A stretch of DNA of 6,216 bases from Faucicola sp902506225 (GTDB taxonomy: Bacteria > Pseudomonadota > Gammaproteobacteria > Pseudomonadales > Moraxellaceae), in NCBI GenBank assembly GCA_902506225.1, contig LR733355.1, positions 1-6,216 on the forward strand, written 5' to 3'. Positions 3,811-6,216 of this stretch are shown piece by piece. Position 1 is the stretch's first letter. The number at the start of each line of letters is the position of its first letter. Below the pieces are notes generated by a model. The model was not told the DNA's origin. It searched no databases and saw nothing but the letters and a program-made list of their open reading frames with translations. Position numbers and translations under genes: made by a program.

Positions 3811-4368
3811 ATGGTAGAGGTGGTTTTGACGGCTGATGATTTACGCTTGGCTGATGAGATGAACCATTTATATGGGGCTAAGGCTAAGGAAGATCTGTCA
3901 GATAACGAGGTAGAGTTTCTACGCTTGTTTATGGTTAAGAATCGTTCTGAGGCATGTGTACGCAAGCTAAAACTATTAATCAAGCTATATCGGCAGGAGA
4001 AGCGGTTTTTAACAGCCAAAGGTAAAACAGAAAATATGCTAAAGCGTGAGCGTGATGCTAAACAGAAAAAACTAGATAAATTGGCGTTTGTGCTAGGCTA
4101 TGGGGTATTTAATACAATCCAAGATGAAGCTAGTCGTTCTAGAGAAGATAAACGATTCAATAGTTTGCGTTCTATGTTAATCAAAATGTGTAGCTTTGGT
4201 CTAATTGATGAAAGAGATTGGAGTTTAGTACAAGATATTATCTTTGCTGGTGAAAAGAATGCTAAATCATGGCTAGAACTTTTAACCAAATCATTAGATC
4301 CAAAAAATGAAGAATTTATCCAGATTGAGAGATTTATTCAGGATTATCTAGAACGTTTCAGTAGTTAA
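3811..4368 (+). CDS. Hypothetical coiled-coil protein, second gene of two-gene plasmid operon
   Basis: A 185-residue protein with high charge and mostly helical character. I chose the ATG at 3811 because GGAGGG (3801-3806) lies 4 bases upstream. The frame is open back to a TTG at 3781, inside the preceding gene, but that start has no such site. The centre is a basic amphipathic helix or coiled coil (RKLKLLIKLYRQEKRF, residues 50-65, then ENMLKRERDAKQKKLDKLAFVLGYGVFNTIQDEA, 73-106). The C-terminal half is helical (WLELLTKSLDPKNEEFIQIERFIQDYLERF). The KKLDKLAFVLGYGV stretch distantly recalls the RKxRTRRLIELG region of TraD/MobC-type mobilization proteins, but I would not assign that family on it. 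It is the last gene before the origin of replication and shares an operon with the preceding unknown gene. Confidence 0.75.
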   Translation: MVEVVLTADDLRLADEMNHLYGAKAKEDLSDNEVEFLRLFMVKNRSEACVRKLKLLIKLYRQEKRFLTAKGKTENMLKRERDAKQKKLDKLAFVLGYGVFNTIQDEASRSREDKRFNSLRSMLIKMCSFGLIDERDWSLVQDIIFAGEKNAKSWLELLTKSLDPKNEEFIQIERFIQDYLERFSS

Positions 4369-4392
4369 TTTTTAAGTTTTTAGGAAAAAAGG

Positions 4393-4434
4393 TTTTTACG
4401 TTTTTATAGTTTTTATAGTTTTTACGTTTTTAAG
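4393..4434 (+). repeat. Five T-rich 8-9 bp tandem repeats, probable DNA unwinding element
   Basis: The units are TTTTTACG (4393-4400), TTTTTATAG (4401-4409), TTTTTATAG (4410-4418), TTTTTACG (4419-4426) and TTTTTAAG (4427-4434). Contiguous AT-rich repeats beside iterons are typical of the region that melts when Rep and DnaA bind. The arrangement is roughly symmetric (ACG, ATAG, ATAG, ACG). Confidence 0.7.
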
Positions 4435-4466
4435 TGGTCGTAAATCCACTCGTATCAACAGTTCTA

Positions 4467-4480
4467 GTGTTTATAAACAC
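4467..4480. repeat. Perfect 14-bp palindrome at the left edge of the iteron array
   Basis: GTGTTTATAAACAC is its own reverse complement. Its right half is the head of the first iteron, so a half-iteron in inverted orientation abuts the array and could accept a Rep dimer. Confidence 0.55.
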
Positions 4481-4560
4481 ACGTTTTACGACCTACAAAC
4501 ACACGTTTTACGACCCATAAACACACGTTTTACGACCTACAAACACACGTTTTACGATAA
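4473..4560 (+). repeat. Four 22-bp iterons (Rep-binding sites)
   Basis: Four head-to-tail copies at 4473-4494, 4495-4516, 4517-4538 and 4539-4560, sharing the 17-base core AAACACACGTTTTACGA at an exact 22-bp period. The first two bases alternate AT/AC, and the tail is ACCT, ACCC, ACCT, then ATAA in the last copy. Two helical turns per repeat places Rep monomers on one face of the DNA. There are no unique spacers, so this is not a CRISPR array. Confidence 0.93.
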
Positions 4561-4621
4561 TTAAAACACAATTTTATAATGTGTGTTTTTAAACATTTAT
4601 ATTATATAATGTGTTTTAATT
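4559..4621 (+). promoter_or_regulatory. rep promoter and operator inverted repeats
   Basis: A perfect 12-bp inverted repeat, AATTAAAACACA (4559-4570) and TGTGTTTTAATT (4610-4621), flanks the region. A second right arm, TGTGTTTT (4582-4589), also pairs with AAAACACA (4563-4570). Two copies of TATAATGTGT (4575-4584, 4605-4614) give two consensus -10 boxes. The second would start transcription about 25 bases before the initiator ATG. The arms share AAACACA with the iteron head, so Rep dimers probably bind here and repress rep, as known for Rep_3 plasmids. No good -35 is seen. Confidence 0.68.
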
Positions 4622-4641
4622 TATAAGCTAAGAAAACAATT

Positions 4642-5592
4642 ATGGGAAATTTAATTGTAAAAGACCATGCTTTTATAGAAGCTAGCTATACCTTAGATAC
4701 TGTGGAACAGCGTTTAATATTTTTAGCGATTTTAGAAGCTCGCAAGTTGGGTGATGATATTGAAAGTGTATTAAACAAAACTTTAACTATCCATGCCCAA
4801 TCTTATATGCAACAGTTTGACGTGGCGAAAAATACCGCTTATGAAGCTCTAAAGCGTGGGGTCAACGGATTATTTGAAGCAGAATTTAATTACACCCAGT
4901 TTGTTGAGAGTAGTCAAAAAATTGAGTTTGTCCGCAGTCGCTTTGTGCAAAAGATTAGTTACGTTGATGATTTGGGATTGGTCAAATTGGTTTTTGCCAA
5001 TGACGTTGTACCATTGATTGTAGGATTGGAAAAAAAGTTCACCAAGTACGAGATAGAGCAGATTAAAGGCTTACAGAGCCGATACGCTATTCGCCTGTAT
5101 GAATTGCTGATTAAATGGCGATCTGTGGGTAAAACCAATGAAATTTCATTGGATGAGTTAAGAAAGCATTTTGGGTTATTGGGTGATGAATATATGCGTA
5201 TGCACCACTTCAAAGCAAGAGTTTTAGATTTGGCTATTAGTCAAATTAATGAGTACACTGATATTACTGCTGAATATGAACAGCATAAACAAGGTCGAAC
5301 CATTACAGGCTTTACCTTCAAATTTAAACAAAAAGCCAAATCCAAAGCGGTGAAAGCTGACAATACAGAGCGTGATTCGCATACCTTAGATATGTTTGTG
5401 CCAATGACAGACAATCAACGCTTTGCCTTCGCTAAAAAAATATCTCAATTACATGAGGCATCGTATTTGGCACAAGGGCAAGCAGGTCGAAGTTACGATG
5501 TGTTTGCTGAACAAATTGCTGAAGCATTATTAGATAGTGAAAAGCAGAAAGTATATTTACCCTTCTTATCGAAATTAGGGTTTAAATTTTAA
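4642..5592 (+). CDS. repB: Rep_3-family plasmid replication initiator (RepB/RepM-like)
   Basis: A 316-residue initiator that binds the upstream iterons, helps melt the AT-rich tract and recruits host replication proteins. It represses its own promoter as a dimer. The N-terminal winged helix opens NLIVKDHAFIEASYTLDTVEQRLIFLAILEAR (residues 3-34), the usual Rep_3 signature in Acinetobacter plasmids. The second winged helix covers about 135-235 and includes KYEIEQIKGLQSRYAIRLYELLIKW (135-159) and ISLDELRKHFGL (168-179). The last 60 residues (MTDNQRFAFAKKISQL...SYDVFAEQIAEALLDSEKQKVYLPFLSKLGF) form the C-terminal module common to this Acinetobacter-type subgroup. The length is normal. The start ATG follows a weak Shine-Dalgarno (CTAAGAAAAC), which suits low expression. 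Confidence 0.96.
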   Translation: MGNLIVKDHAFIEASYTLDTVEQRLIFLAILEARKLGDDIESVLNKTLTIHAQSYMQQFDVAKNTAYEALKRGVNGLFEAEFNYTQFVESSQKIEFVRSRFVQKISYVDDLGLVKLVFANDVVPLIVGLEKKFTKYEIEQIKGLQSRYAIRLYELLIKWRSVGKTNEISLDELRKHFGLLGDEYMRMHHFKARVLDLAISQINEYTDITAEYEQHKQGRTITGFTFKFKQKAKSKAVKADNTERDSHTLDMFVPMTDNQRFAFAKKISQLHEASYLAQGQAGRSYDVFAEQIAEALLDSEKQKVYLPFLSKLGFKF

Positions 5593-5741
5593 GATTTTTA
5601 TTCGCTGTTTACAGGTTGTGGTAGAAGTAGTCCTTGATATCAAAAACAAAAATTATTTTAAGGGAATAAAGGCTTCTGACTATCACCAAATGATAAGTTA
5701 TCTGACCCCTAGACGATCAGTTATATATTCTATTGGCATCC
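5593..5741 (+). other. Intergenic region downstream of rep
   Basis: About 150 bases without a gene. It contains two small palindromes, TTGATATCAA and GATAAGTTATC, and an AT-rich TTATATATTC about 15 bases before the next gene. This may hold that gene's -10, but no matching -35 is obvious. No terminator hairpin with a T-tract follows the rep stop, so readthrough from rep into the next gene is possible. Confidence 0.4.
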
Positions 5742-6191
5742 ATGAAGGAATACAGAGAAGCCATAGCAGACGATAACAAGCGGTTAGAGACGTTTTACAA
5801 TGAAATAGCTAGTGGAGTACTCAATAAGGCTGAAAAGTCGCTAGAAATCGTAAATAAGAAGCATACAGGCGCATTGAATAACAGTATTCAGCTTTTAAAC
5901 CAAGTTGCGGCTCAACTAAATGTAAAATTTATCCTATTTTTCGCCAGTACTTTTGTGGCTTTGGTTCTCGTATTGCTTTTGGCTATATTTTTGTATATCC
6001 CAAGCCTTGATGAAATCCAACAGCGCAGAGCAGATAAGAAAGCATTAGAAGCATATGCACTTCAAATCAAAGTTGATGATGGAGAAACACTCTTCAGAAT
6101 CATGACGAAAAAACCGTGTTACTCATTTCAACCAAATAACGTGAAAGAAAAAACGTATGACTGGTGTCAGATCGACCCTAAAAAATACTAG
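5742..6191 (+). CDS. MobB-like coiled-coil protein with one membrane anchor
   Basis: A 149-residue protein counted from ATG 5742; a TTG three codons upstream is also possible, and neither has a clear Shine-Dalgarno. Residues 1-60 form a charged helix or coiled coil (MKEYREAIADDNKRLETFYNEIASGVLNKAEKSLEIV..KHTGALNNSIQLLNQVAAQL). One strongly hydrophobic segment follows (about 62-86, ILFFASTFVALVLVLLLAIFLYIP). After a short helix (DEIQQRRADKKALEAYA) comes a tail with two cysteines (PCYSF...YDWCQIDPKKY). This build matches MobB-type accessory proteins of MOBQ systems, which sit in the membrane and link the relaxosome to the helper secretion channel. It is separated from mobA here and lies downstream of rep. 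Its 3' end is repeated at 1-102 through the contig overlap. The mobilization role is inferred from architecture and tail resemblance. Confidence 0.7.
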   Translation: MKEYREAIADDNKRLETFYNEIASGVLNKAEKSLEIVNKKHTGALNNSIQLLNQVAAQLNVKFILFFASTFVALVLVLLLAIFLYIPSLDEIQQRRADKKALEAYALQIKVDDGETLFRIMTKKPCYSFQPNNVKEKTYDWCQIDPKKY

Positions 6192-6216
6192 ATGATCGGT
6201 ACTTTGCTTGGTTTTT
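6090..6216. repeat. Terminal direct repeat, right copy (circular-contig overlap)
   Basis: Exact copy of 1-127. It holds the last codons and TAG stop of the membrane-protein gene and the first 25 bases of the following intergenic region. Joining the ends at this overlap puts that gene directly upstream of, and convergent with, the toxin-antitoxin operon. Confidence 0.93.

Larger units (their letters stand above)
4378..4641 (+). other. Iteron-type origin of vegetative replication (oriV)
   Basis: A non-coding block directly upstream of the Rep_3 initiator gene. In order it has an AT-rich tract with short T-rich repeats (4393-4434), a spacer containing a partial inverted iteron (GGTCGTAAA, 4436-4444), and a poor DnaA-box-like AATCCAC (4443-4449). 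A 14-bp palindrome (4467-4480) leads into four 22-bp iterons (4473-4560), and an inverted repeat then covers the rep promoter (4559-4621). This is the standard layout for Rep_3 plasmids: melting region, Rep-binding array and autoregulated promoter. Confidence 0.88.

Noticed and set aside
3807..4289. Two minus-strand open frames (3807-4019, 4098-4289)
   Set aside because: Antisense shadows of the coiled-coil gene, serine/leucine-rich as expected for the complement of a lysine/aspartate-rich frame.
4442..4450. DnaA box beside the iterons
   Set aside because: AAATCCACT matches the TTATCCACA consensus at only 6 of 9 positions; mentioned within oriV but not called separately.
4473..4560. CRISPR-like regularly spaced repeats
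   Set aside because: The repeats are contiguous with a 22-bp period, have no unique spacers, and sit directly upstream of a Rep_3 gene: they are iterons.
4959..5213. 84-codon minus-strand open frame inside rep
   Set aside because: Antisense shadow of the well-supported Rep_3 initiator.
2941..5710. Nine-base word CTGACCCCT at 2941-2949 and 5702-5710, with its complement at 1802-1810
   Set aside because: Nine-base matches are expected by chance in a 6-kb molecule, and the flanks do not extend the match; not treated as a second oriT or recombination site.

Overview
The window is a small mobilizable plasmid. The first 127 bases (1-127) recur exactly as the last 127 (6090-6216). This is the overlap expected when a circular molecule is output as a linear contig, so the replicon is most likely a closed circle of 6089 bp. 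The base composition is AT-rich. The Rep_3-type initiator starts NLIVKDHAFIEASYTLD-VEQRL, and there is a plasmid dif (pdif) XerC/XerD site. Together with a MobA/MobL relaxase these point to Moraxellaceae, most likely Acinetobacter (Psychrobacter or Moraxella are alternatives). The host is inferred from protein and site character only.

Layout. 1-102 is the duplicated 3' end of the gene that lies whole at 5742-6191. 103-213 is a convergent intergenic region with a 32-nt stem-loop. 214-781 (minus) is a dinJ-yafQ type II toxin-antitoxin operon, with an inverted-repeat operator/promoter upstream. 880-907 is a pdif site. 897-1388 (minus) is a pyridoxamine-phosphate-oxidase-like split-barrel protein whose last codons and stop lie in the XerD arm of the pdif site. 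1576-1803 is a transposase N-terminal remnant, cut off exactly where a 224-bp element with Tn3-family-type 38-bp inverted repeats begins (1803-2026). This element looks like a TIME (Tn3-derived miniature inverted-repeat element). 2039-2836 (minus) is the relaxase. 2862-3030 holds nested inverted repeats and is the probable oriT. 3031-3196 carries three near-identical 12-13 bp direct repeats ahead of a two-gene plus-strand operon of unknown function (3197-3796, 3811-4368). 4378-4641 is an iteron origin: T-rich 8-9 bp repeats, four 22-bp iterons and an inverted repeat over the rep promoter. 4642-5592 is the initiator. 5742-6191 is a coiled-coil plus membrane-anchor protein resembling MobB-type mobilization accessories.

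Functionally, the backbone is replication (iterons plus Rep) and mobilization (oriT, relaxase, probable accessory proteins). Stability comes from toxin-antitoxin addiction, and the pdif site could also allow multimer resolution or module exchange. The variable segment between the TA operon and mobA carries the oxidase-like cargo gene and the debris of two transposition events. The least explained parts are the two-gene operon with its repeat-rich leader, and the oxidase-like gene joined to the pdif site.
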